Of a stretch of DNA of 64,000 nucleotides, positions 1 to 10,269 are shown in pieces. The stretch is from positions 13,861,792 through 13,925,791 of the forward strand of contig NC_037263.1 of NCBI RefSeq assembly GCF_000002425.4, read 5' to 3'. The stretch comes from Physcomitrium patens. Lineage: Eukaryota; Streptophyta; Bryopsida; Funariales; Funariaceae. Made by a program: the position numbers and the translations under genes. Positions within the stretch are counted from its first letter, which is position 1, and each line of letters begins with the position of its first letter. Below the pieces are notes generated by a model. It did not search any database and was not told the origin of the DNA. It saw only the letters and a program-made list of their open reading frames with translations.

Positions 1-716
1 GTATAACGGATGGTAGATCATAGCCAAGTTAAGCCAATGGATATTTTAAGGAGTGTTCAAACTATAATTGCAGGTATTGCATATGAAATTGACTACATTG
101 TCTTTCGCTTATAACATTCGACTTTATCGTACCCTATTTTATTGGGACGACCTTGGCTGTATAAAGCAAAGGCCAAGAATGATTGGGGTTGAGGTACTTT
201 GACAATTGGTAAGGGCGTAGATAAAATGGTGTTACAAATGTACCCAGTATGCTATCACGGGGAGTCTCAGTTGCCAGTATCTGAATTGACGTCGGACGAA
301 GAGCTTAGCTTCGAGGATGACATGGAAGTACCGAGTACGGAGACCAATGTGGAGGCAGCACAGCACCCTGAGGTGGTGTACCAATGTGGAGGTCCGGGGG
401 AGTACTTGATATACCCAAAGGATTTGGAAAACTCTGCTTATGTTAGTATTGATTACAAAACCTCTGCACGATGTACACCATGTTAGTGCCGTCGAGACGC
501 GATTCGTTACTTTGCATATGTCGGATATATCGAGTAACTTTAAATCACTGTGGGAATTGAAACAGAGTATTGTTGCTGAACCTGTATGTCAAACTATTAA
601 CTTAGTGACCACGGCCGAACCTCGACTAATTAAGGTCTATGAAGGTATTAAAGAACAAGAGTTGACCTTTTGGACAGACTTTTTCTTACATCATAAATCC
701 GCTTTTGTTTAGACTT

Positions 717-2060
717 ATGATGATCTACAAGGTATCCCTGTTGATGTCTGTGAACATCATATCATATTGGAAAAAAACGCTAAACCGGTACGCCAGAGGC
801 AACATCGCCTTAATCCTAAATATTTCCTTATGGTGAAAGAAGAATTGGACAAGCTTCTTGTGATGGGTTTCATTTATCCAGTATCGAATAGTGAGTGGGT
901 TTCTCCAATTGTGATAGTGCCGAAAAAGAACGGAAAAATCTGAATTTGTCAAGATTTCTAGAAACTTAATGCAGCCACCAAGAAAGATTACTTTTCGTTA
1001 CCATTCACGGATAGTATATTGGACACCATCATCGGTCACGAATGCTATTTTTTTCTCGATGGTTTCTCCGGGTATAATCAAGTTTAAATTACAAAAGAAG
1101 ACCAGCTCAAGACAACCTTTACTATGGATTGGGGCACATTTGCTTATTGCGTGATGCCTTTTGGGTTATGTAACGCCCCAGCCACGTTCCAAAGCGTGAT
1201 GACTCAAGCTTTTCAAGACTATCTCCGGATGTTTATGGAGATCTTTTTAGATGACTTTTATACATTCAGTACCAAACAAGATCATCTTCATTGTTTAGGC
1301 AAATGTTTGGCTCAGTGTGCCAAATTTGGGATATCGTTGAATTCGGAGAAGTGCCAATTTGGTGTTCCGTCCAGAAAATTATTGGGCCATATTGTTTCAA
1401 GTCGTGGTATTGCTACGGATCTTGACAAAGTGCAGCATATCATGAACTTGCCCAGACCGGAGACAGTCTTCGGTGTTCGAGGGTTCGTTGGTCATGTCAG
1501 TTATTATCGATGATTTATAAGTTTGTTTGCGGTTATTTGTCAACCTTTAACGAACTTACTGAAGAAACCTCCGTCCGATGGTACTAGTCCCCTTTGGACC
1601 AAGGAGTGTACCGTAGCCTTCGAGGTCTTCAAGTCAAAATTGGTCTCTTCACCAATATTGGTGGCTCCTTGTTGGACAAAGCCATTTCATGTGTATGTTG
1701 ATGCATCCAATACTGCTATTGGCTCGGTGTTAAGCTAGAAGGATGATAAGGGATTAGATCATCCCATATATTATGTTAATCGACAATTGGTGGCTACCGA
1801 ACGCAACTATACTACTATTGAATGAGAGGCGTTGGATATGATATACTCGGTTCAAAAATTTTGGCACTATTTGCTTAGGTATCCGTTTGTATTTTATGTG
1901 GATCATGATGCTCTCAAATATCTGATTAATAAGCCTCAATTGAGTGGGTACATTGCTCACTGGGTCTTACTCCTCCAGGAGTTCAATTTTACGGTGGTTG
2001 TCAGACCTGGGAAGCAACATGCGAACGCGGATCATTTATCCCGGTTGTCTAATATTCTCG
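717..2060 (+). mobile_element. Gyp-A1 reverse transcriptase-RNase H region
   Basis: The RT part copies the element's RNA into DNA and RNase H removes the RNA strand. The stretch begins with a segment containing YPVSNSEWVSPIVIVPKKNGK, the usual entry to gypsy RT. It continues with MPFGLCNAPATFQ and the catalytic FLDDF (about 1240-1260), then GHVSYYR at the RT-RNase H link. RNase H starts near VYVDASNTAIGSVLS (about 1690-1735) and ends near HLSRLSNIL (about 2030-2055). The fossil is broken, with several interruptions. Confidence 0.85.
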
Positions 2061-2229
2061 GCAACGAGCCTGTTCCGGATGATCTTCCCGACGTCGCATT
2101 ATTTGTGGTGGATGTGATATCCTCCGAGTATAGTGAAATTATTCAGTTTCTGACCTTCCATACTTTTTCGTCGACTTTCACGGACAAACTTAAGAAGTGC
2201 CTTATTCTGAAGAGTGCCCCATACACAAT

Positions 2230-3375
2230 GATTCGTGATGCTTTGTATAAACAAGGCCGAGATGGTCTTTTACGGCGCTGTATCTTTCCCAGTGAAGTAC
2301 AGTCGATACTTACCGGTTGTCATTTGGATAGTTGTGGTGGTCATTTCGCGGGAGACATCACTGCTTGCAAGGCTTTAATGGCCGGATATTAGTGGCCCAC
2401 AATGTTTTCTGATACCCACCAGTTCATTCGCCGTTGTGATCCTTGTCAACAAATTGGTCGACCTACGGGTACTTCCGCCATGCCGTTAGTCCCAATCTTG
2501 GCCCAGGTCATGTTTAAAAAATGGGGTATTGATTTTGTTGGTCCCATTGTACCTGCATCAAAACCTGGTCAAAAGTGGTATATCTTAGTCGCCACAGATT
2601 ATGTCACCAAATGGGCAGAGGCGATTGCTACCCGCACCAATAATGCCAGTACAGTGGCAACTTTTCTGTATGAGAATATTATCACTCGCTTAGGGTGTCC
2701 CAAGGAATTGGTCAGCGATCAAAGCACCCATTTCATCAATGCTACCATCGCCGCCTTGACGACCACATATGAGATCAAGCATCGTAAGACCACTTCCTAT
2801 CATCCTCGTGCCAATGGGCAAACGGAAAAGACCAACGGCATTTTGTGCAAAGTCTTGACTAAGACAATTTCAGGGGCCGGTACTGATTAGGAGACTAAAC
2901 TCTTTGCAGCTTTGTGGGCTTATCATACCGCCTATAAAGTAACTACCCACTTTACTCCGTTTCAATTAGTTTACGGTCAAGAGGTAATTTTACCTATCGA
3001 ATTGGAGGTTCCCAGTTTACATATTACCTTAGACGAACGCCTTAGTGACACCGAGTCATTACACTCTAGGTTGATGAAATTAGAGGAATTGGATGAAATA
3101 CGAGCTGTTGCTCTATTCCACATGGAAGCCACTCAAAAATGGAGGAAGAGTTACTATGATAGTAAACTGCGGCCAAAGTTTTTTATGCCCAATGATTTGG
3201 TATTGTTGTATGACAACCGATTCAATCATTTTTCGGAAAAATTTTAAATTCGCTAGCATGGGCCATATCACGTAATTGAAGGATTTTCTAATGGGTCTGT
3301 TCAATTGGAGGATTTCACGGGTCATTGTTTCAAAACTCGCATTAATGGGAATCGTTTACGGTTATATAATACCTA
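2230..3375 (+). mobile_element. Gyp-A1 integrase region
   Basis: Integrase joins element DNA to the host chromosome. An HHCC zinc-binding segment (HLDSCGGHF ... CDPCQQ, about 2320-2450) is followed by the DDE core. The core contains WGIDFVGPI (about 2525-2550), ATDYVTKWAEA, a D in the ELVSDQSTHF context, and the final E in NGQTEKTNG (about 2815-2840). The C-terminal part reads LRPKFFMPNDLVLLYD and stops near NGNRLRLYNT. No chromodomain follows, unlike Gyp-C and Gyp-D. The region is broken in a few places. Confidence 0.85.
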
Positions 3376-3696
3376 AAATCCGAGATGGGTTTTATTTCAT
3401 TTGAGGGGAGGGGACTTCGAATGGACTCAAGAGGGACCTAATTATGGTATAAGGCGTAGAGGCGGCTGCAAGGATATTTAGTAACCACTATTGTATCAGA
3501 TGCGAAGGAAGTGAGAAATGGACAGTATAGGTACCATGTTGTCGTTCTCATCACTAGGTAATAGAATAGGAGTGGGGCTCCTATTAAGGGTTATTCTGTG
3601 GTGTTATATTCTGTTGTTGCTTATTTGTGTTTCATTTTAGTGTTTTAGGCATATTGGAGAGTCGCATTGACGGTTAGGACCTGTAAGCGTTTGAGT

Positions 3697-5390
3697 CATG
3701 GTGATTGAAAGTACCAAAAGAGCTGTAGACATGGATGAAAGTGGCCGGAATGTGAGAGCTAAACGCACAGCAAAACCATCGGCTGTGATAATCGTTACCA
3801 ATATGGAGCTGATGAAGTTAGAAATGTGTTGGACGCAGAGAAAAATAAGGGATTTTTGGACTACGAAGCTGTTCTAGTTTTTACACCATTCAGAGCGTTT
3901 ACCATCAATCAATGTGTCATTAGTGGAGGAATACATTGAGAATTAAGACCCCGAGGATGGATCAAGTGTCGTTCAAGGGTGAATTATTGGGATTGATGAA
4001 ACAATCCTGGAAAAGGTATTGTTTCTTTCCATTGGAGAGATGGCAGTAGGGACTGATGAGTCAAGCGATTTCAGCCTAGGTAGATATTTCAAGGGAGGAA
4101 TGTCATCCTTTGAAAGGAGCCAAGGATGGCGGACTCAAGAGGCGATTACACCAAAATATGTGGAATGGTTGCGATTCGTGTTGAGGCAGTTAGGATTGTA
4201 CCGACATCCCACATATGTGTCAAAATAATTATTGTATGGTCCAGTAGGGGCATTTGAAGGGATGGTGTTCAACTGGGCGGCTTACGTAACTACTCGTATT
4301 CATACGGAGATAGGAACCAAGTTCAAATTGGAGAAGTTGACATCCTTGCTTTGTTCAAATTATGTGTATGCTGTCATCGCGCACACATTACGTCAACCAC
4401 CGTCAGAAGAAGAAAACCCTATACCAGTGTCAGCACCTTTGCAGAGAGAACGAAATTTGTTGGCACAGAATCACAATGCAGCGGATGTAATACACGAAAT
4501 TGGAGAATCAAGTCGTACAATGGTTCAAGAGGTAGCTCCGATTATCAAAGCGAGCTGGGTTCCAAGTGGTGTTGCGGTGGAAGAGGAGAATCAAGTCCCA
4601 TTATTGATAGATATCAACCAGTTGGCATTTCCAGAAGGTCGATTACTTGAAGGAGTATCTCTTAAAAATGCCGTATTGAAGCACATTTTGTAAATACATT
4701 GTATGGTACGAGCATTGGATGTAGAAGACAAAAGTAAACGGGATTGGGAGGACAGTAAAAAAAGGATATCAGATCAAAATCTAAAAATTAGGGAGCAAGA
4801 ACTGAGGATTCAAGAAATTGAAGAAGCCAAGTTGGTCCTAGAGCAGAAATTGGTTCTCCAATATGAGTCTTGGACAAAGGAAAAAGAACAGATTTCACGG
4901 ATTGTGAAAAAACAACGGGATGAATTGATTGAGAATAGGAAGTCATGGGATTTGGAACGGGAGAAGTTCAAATGCCAGTTGCAAGCAGAAGTGGACAAGA
5001 CACAGTTATTGGCGATAGAGAAAGCATTATTGTATGACCAATTGAGATGTGAAACAGGAAAAATGAGGTCTGAAATTGAAGTTTTACAAAATGAGGTGTC
5101 AAAACTGACGGAAGAGTTAACTGTGAGGAGCCAATCTCAAGTGTCGATTGAAGATGTCCCAGAAGGGATGAGTCCGCAGCAACATCAGTTGGAACTTCGC
5201 AATGCCTAGATCCTGAAACTGGAAGCTCAGGTCCGTGAATTGGGAGAATACAATAAAGATCTTTTAGCCCAGTTGAGAAAGGAGTCGCTTGAAATATTGG
5301 AAGAAGATGAAGACGTACCACTAGAGCCAGAATCGGTGGAACCAATAACGGATAATGTAGTAATTGATCAATTCGGTGTATCAGATAAAT
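3697..5390 (+). mobile_element. Gyp-A1 3' accessory ORF region with long coiled coil
   Basis: This region lies between pol and the 3' LTR, after an internal purine tract. I do not recognise the protein. The N-terminal third is basic. The middle has an aromatic and hydrophobic segment (LYGPVGAFEGMVFNWAAYVTT, then CSNYVYAVIAHTLRQPP, about 4230-4400). The last third (4703-5209) is a charged heptad-rich coiled coil such as KIREQELRIQEIEEAKLVL. The same parts recur on the minus strand in Gyp-A2 (about 22050-23640), so this is a genuine component of the family. Extra 3' ORFs are known in Tat/Ogre and Athila lineages. A structural, gag-like or DNA-binding role are all possible and none is shown. The fossil is broken. 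Confidence 0.7.
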
Positions 5391-5663
5391 AGAAATTTTG
5401 GAGAAGTTTTTTTTAGTTATATATCGGTTCTATGTTTGCGAGGACGCTGCACAGATGGGAGTGGGGCTATGTAGAATAAGTAGTTATTTGCTGAATTGTA
5501 GATACTTAATTTATAGTGTAAACAGGGATAGATGACTGTTGAAAAGGTAGTTCAGTAGGTAAAATGGATAAATAGTTAGCAAAAGGAGTTTTCATTAGAG
5601 ATGTAGCAGTTGGTATCTCGTGGTAGCATAAGGAGGATGGGAGAGAGGAAGTAAGGGCCAGAC

Positions 5664-6162
5664 TGTGATAGTGTGAGCCGGGGTAAGCTTAGTGCTACCT
5701 CTTTTCTTTTGTTTGTTATTTTCTTTGAATAAGAAGATTAAGAGTTTCTGAATATTATGAAAGTGAATTATGGAATGGAAGTATGATTTTTATTAAATGG
5801 GAAGAAGAAAGATTGAATGCTGAAATCTGATTGTAATTCAGCAGAGAGAATGAGTCTGTGTTTGTGTGAAATACTGTAATGTGAAGGTAGTTAATGGTGA
5901 GAAACTATAGAGTTTGGATTATAGTATGATTATGTCCTGTCATTTAGGATAGTGCGGGATTACATGTTGTTGTTATCAGTGATGGTGGAGTATTATTAGG
6001 AAGTAGAAAGCATTATAGTGTTTCCTGGGTATTTTAAGTAGTGCGGAATACAGTTAATTGTGTGATCCTAACGTGTAAGCTCATGCGGTATTCTTTCCCT
6101 GTGTTCAAATTCCCCTATACAGGTTTACTCTGATTAGATTAGTTAGAGTAAGTAAAACGACA
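5664..6162 (+). repeat. 3' LTR of Gyp-A1 (LTR-A)
   Basis: The LTR begins TGTGATAGTG directly after a purine-rich tract and ends GTAAAACGACA, the usual TG...CA form, 499 bp. It matches the minus-strand LTR of Gyp-A2 at 21043-21628 and the partial copy at 8033-8379. Its right end coincides with the left terminal repeat of the Tigger-like element. Confidence 0.75.
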
Positions 6163-8030
6163 ATCACATCTCCCAATTAAGTATGCATCCCAGATAAGTA
6201 TGTAAATTTTTTAGCAAAAATCTAGGTTTAACTTTTATTGATTAAACATATCATGTAATATCATTTGGCGGTTGCTTTGCATTCTTTTGCGTTTAATATT
6301 GACAATTATATGTCTCAATTTTTGCTGAGAAGACTCAAATGAGTTCCTTAAATCATCAAATTTATCTCTTGCTTCATCTTGGACATCGTTGCATAGCAAC
6401 TGATCTTCAATGTCAAGTACACTTTTATAAAATTATTCGAAGTCAAGGAAATTGACATCACATTCTGCGGATAGATTGTTAGGATTGTGATCATTACTTT
6501 CTTTATCATTATCTTTTGTAACTTCTTCAATAGTCATTGTCTTCAATACTTTGTCAACATCTTCCAAAACCGCTTGTGAATACTCTTCATTATTTTCATT
6601 ATCGGTGTATAAGAATTCTTTCAATTTGCCATTTTTAATTTGAATGTTCAAAGAAGTAAAATTTTGGATAATTTCAGCTATCAAATCAACCTCAAGTTCA
6701 TTGGCAGCATCTTCCAACATCAAGATTTTTGCTTTCTTGAATGTATTTTTAATTGATAATGTAGAAATAGAATCCTAGGCTAGTTTCACATATAGTGTAG
6801 TATCCAACAATTGTGTTGATTTACCATAAACCACTCCTGCTGCTCCTCGTGTAAGTCCAAGTGCTTATTCTTTCTTAAGAGCCTTCATCTCATCATCAAG
6901 TTGGTAAAAATCAAGAATGTCCTTAAGATAAAAATACTTATATCTCTTTTTTAGTGTAGCTATAATACCCCATATCATATGTTTGTTTCTAGCTAGTATA
7001 GTTTGGAAGAAAGAAAATGATCTTGACATCATCCCTTTCAAATGCTTCAAAGTGACGTGGGGCATTATCTAGCAAAAGCAAAATACAATGGCTAGTTTAT
7101 TTTTTCACTTCAGAATAAAATACTTCATTAAATCATTTCAAACACGTCTCAATATCCATCCATGCTTTGCATTGACTAAAATATTTTAGAGACCATTCAT
7201 GATTTTTGATGCAGGCTAGACATTTAGGCTTTCCAACTAATATACATGAAATTTTATGTGTTCCAATAGCATTGCCACAAACAACTAGTGAGATCCAATC
7301 TTTTACTTTTTTCTTATTTGGCAGAAAACTAAGATCTTCAAACATTATGAGGAGAGTGTATCTTGATAGCACTCGATAAAAAAAACCTATTTTATCCATA
7401 TTATAGATATTTTTTAGATCATATTACTCAATTATAGCATACAGCTCATTCAATAATGCCAACAATTCCAGATCCCCTTTATTTACTTTTTCTCCTTCAC
7501 CATGCAAAAGAATTTTTTATAATCCTTTTCATAATCGGAAAGGCTGAGCTATTGCCAAGATGCTTTGAAATCATTACTAGAAAATCCAAGCTCTGTTGTA
7601 ATTTTTTTTGCTTTGACAATTACCAATGATGGTAGAACTCATAAATTGGTATGACGCATGCTATCAATCCAAATATATAGCTTATCTTCCACCTACAAAA
7701 ATCGACCGATGGATGTTTGATATGTTTGTATTTTGGCTTCCTCACACATCATAGCAAATTTACTTTGAATTATTTCCTGATTCTTCTAGGTCTTGCAGAT
7801 AGCACCTTCGCTGATGTCATATTCTCTGGCTATTGCTTGTTTACTCTGAGGATTTGGCTTGCTCAATTTAGTAATGATATCTGACCTCTGAAACTTGTTC
7901 AAATATTTTCTTTTGTCTTTGGTGGCCATAAGAGATGTTATAGAGAATGATTGAATTAAGTATGCATCTACCAGTTAAGTATTCATAAATCGTCCTGAAT
8001 CAAGTTGCGTACTTAATCAAGAGATGACTG
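6161..8030 (-). mobile_element. Tigger/pogo-like (Tc1/mariner superfamily) DNA transposon, inactive
   Basis: An element of about 1.87 kb with imperfect terminal inverted repeats: left CAATCACATCTCCCAATT at 6161, right (read inward) CAGTCATCTCTTGATTAAG ending at 8030. The right end is followed by TA, the target dinucleotide of this superfamily; the left flank now reads GA. The minus strand encodes a decayed transposase (about 6433-7930). The spacing of transposase and repeats fits a nearly full-length copy. The element sits between two LTR-A copies. TIR match, HTH and DDE motifs make the assignment firm, and the exact left boundary is less so because LTR and transposon share the bases CA. Confidence 0.8.
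6433..7930 (-). pseudogene. Tigger/pogo-like transposase pseudogene
   Basis: The start is ATG at 7930, reading MATKDKRKYLNKFQRSDIIT. This opens a CENP-B/pogo-type helix-turn-helix (KPNPQSKQAIAREYDISEGAI) that an in-frame TAG then interrupts. The DDE part has the first acidic residue in MDKIGFFYR (codon 7394-7396) followed by the typical stretch KDWISLVVCGNAIGTHKISC. The second lies in LLLLDNAPRHF (codon 7067-7069), which is out of frame with the downstream ORF. The third expected motif, MDQGVI, reads MIWGII near 6975, so the last catalytic Asp is gone. An acidic C-terminal tail (6433-6723) follows. Stops, a frameshift and the lost Asp make it a pseudogene. Proteins of this family cut and paste their own DNA at TA sites. 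Confidence 0.75.
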
Positions 8031-8032
8031 TA

Positions 8033-8379
8033 CTGGGAATGACAATTAATTTTTGAAAATTCCAATGATTGGATTATAGAATGTTTTATGCAGTCTTTTA
8101 AGATAGTGCAGTATTATATATTGTTGTTATAAGTTTGGAGAGGAAAAGATACAATAAATGCATAGAATAGAATTATCAATTGTAATATTTTATTTGTTAG
8201 AAGAGGAATTGATAGAATGTGGAAGGCATTGTCACTTTCTTCGATATTTTTAATAAATCAAAAGATAGTTGATTGTGTGACCGCAATATATAAACTCATG
8301 CAAATAGTCTTTTTTCATGTTTGAACTCCTTTTTATAGGTTTATTCTAGGAAGGTATTTGAAGAATAAGTAAAACAACA
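8033..8379 (+). repeat. Partial second LTR-A copy
   Basis: This sequence follows the end of LTR-A over roughly its last 290 bases: GGATTATAG, the GATAGTGC segment, GATTGTGTGACC, CTCATGC, and the end AGTAAAACAACA. It lies right after the Tigger-like element. It is either a leftover of another Gyp-A copy or the product of unequal recombination. Confidence 0.65.
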
Positions 8380-10195
8380 ATTATACCTATGAAAACTCAA
8401 GGAGGGTTTTGCAAATTGGAAAATAGATTTTGAAAGTAGACTTGATAAGAGATTTTTAAAATTTAATTTTATATCACTTGGATTAATATTGAGATTTTGA
8501 GAGACTTTTAAAATTAAATGATGTACTTGGTGGATTCAAAATTTGAAAAATAAAATAAGTTTACAAATTTGAGAGTCTTGTGAATTACATGGTACATTTG
8601 TAAGTGAAAATTTGGCAACTTATTACTATACTTTTTGTAAATATGTGTGAAAAAGTTGAGGTCAATTAAGTGGTTAGAATAAAGAATATGAGAATTTTTG
8701 TAGATTGAGGTCTTGGAAATGAGGATTTTCAAGAAATCTGTCAATCCATAAGTTGGATTAATATATAATTTTTCTCAATAGTAGCTAGCTTGAGTTCCAA
8801 TAATTGTCGAAAATTTGAGACCAATTTAACAATGCAATTAAGAGATTGTGACTCTAGAATATTAATATCAAGGTTGGAAAAGAAGGTCAGCTGATATCTA
8901 AGCATAGTTTAGAAATTATTACCTATTTAATATGTGCAATCTTCTTCAAACTTTTTGTGCTTGTTGATAACTTAGTTTTTGCAAAATTTACAAATTATGA
9001 ATCAAAATCAATGGTTCAATTGTAAATTATTGAATTTTCAATCTATTGTAGGATTTATTTAAGATTTATATTTAGATTAAGTTATACTTAAGATTGGTTT
9101 AGGATTCCATTAGGATTTTAATTAAGATTTCAATTAGAATTTTAATTGAGGTTTTAATTAGGATTTAATTATAATTTTATTAAAATTTATTAAAGATTCA
9201 ATTAGAATTTTGATTAGAATTTAATTAGAATTTGATCTAAGATTTTATTAAGATTTATTAGGATTTCAATTCGAATTAAATTAATATTAAATTAGGCTTT
9301 ATTTAGGATTTATTTAAATTTTTTATTTTAGCATTTTTAGGATTTTTATTATTCTTTAAAATTTTCTATTTATATTATATTTAAAAGATTATTATTATTT
9401 CTTTATTTTTTTTTAGATTAATTTATGACTTCTTTGTATTTCTTTTGTAACTTCTTTAAAATTTACTTTGAATTAGTTAAAGTTTGATTAGAATTATTAA
9501 AGATTATTTAAAGTTCATTTAAGATTCTATTAGACTTAGTAGGATTATTGTTACATTTCTACTTACCTTCCATAGTTAGGTGCCCAATGCATTCTCAAGC
9601 AAGAATACACATAATATAACAATGTGGATGAATAAGAAAATGGATGTGCCAAAGATTGTAGTACCCAACAAAACATGTTTCCACTAGTATATAATAAGTA
9701 ATCTATATATAAAAGATTTTCATTATAATACTAAACCTTTTTCTATTGATTGTCTAAATGGGATGGAATTTCTTTTGTTGCAACAATCTAAAAATATTTA
9801 ATATAAATAATTGTAGCATTCTACTTTTTCTTTCTACTATTTTTATTATAAATTTTAAAATTTTTTTATAGACATTTTGATTTTTTTAACACAACTAATA
9901 CCAAAAGAACACTTTGCTCACTTTCTGGTTCTCACTTTAAAAATTGCAGAGTATAAAAAAGGGGATGTTGATGGATGGCCAGTTCATTAGAAAAAGGATT
10001 TGGTCAACTGATTCACAGGAAGAATTTCTCCACCATATTTGTTATTCATTAACATCAACATCTGAAAAGGAGATGTACATTGAGGTCCAAAACACTGAAA
10101 AGGGAATTGGACGGCAAGTATTCCTTGGAGACATTTCTTCCAGCCCATTCCCACCATTCACACCTTAACAGAAAAGAAACTCTCAGTCAACACAA
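8380..10195. other. AT-rich DNA without recognisable gene
   Basis: Strongly AT-rich throughout. From about 9050 to 9350 it is built from loosely repeated variants of TTAGGATTTTAATTA, a low-complexity tract. A 74-codon ORF at 9944-10168 shows no family resemblance and no conserved features, and is not called as a gene. Confidence 0.6.
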
Positions 10196-10226
10196 ATATA
10201 TCTATATATATATATATATGTATATT
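10196..10226. repeat. (TA)n microsatellite
   Basis: A short TA-repeat tract at the switch from AT-rich filler to the GC-rich 5' flank of the host gene. Confidence 0.8.
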
Positions 10227-10269
10227 GCAACTGCAGATTGAATGAAACTCGGAATATTCCAATATAACG

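Larger units (their letters stand above)
1..6162 (+). mobile_element. Gyp-A1: Ty3/gypsy LTR retrotransposon (Tat/Athila-like), 5' part outside window
   Basis: A decayed gypsy element that enters from the left edge, so its 5' LTR and gag are not visible. Parts in order: end of the aspartic protease and linker (1-700), reverse transcriptase (about 717-1540), RNase H (about 1600-2060), integrase with zinc-binding, core and C-terminal parts (about 2230-3375), a purine-rich tract (3403-3414), an accessory 3' ORF region (about 3697-5390), a second purine tract (about 5630-5660) and the 3' LTR (5664-6162). Visible family motifs are MPFGLCNAPATFQ and FLDDF in RT, VYVDAS in RNase H, and WGIDFVGP with NGQTEKTNG in integrase. 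The order protease-RT-RNase H-integrase places it in Ty3/gypsy. RT wording and the extra 3' ORF suggest the Tat/Athila side of the tree, which is inference. It is broken in roughly a dozen places and is an old fossil. A sister copy of the same family is Gyp-A2 on the minus strand. Confidence 0.9.

Noticed and set aside
9944-10168. 74-codon ORF upstream of the host gene
   Set aside because: No recognisable motif, and it sits in AT-rich filler; chance ORF or remnant.
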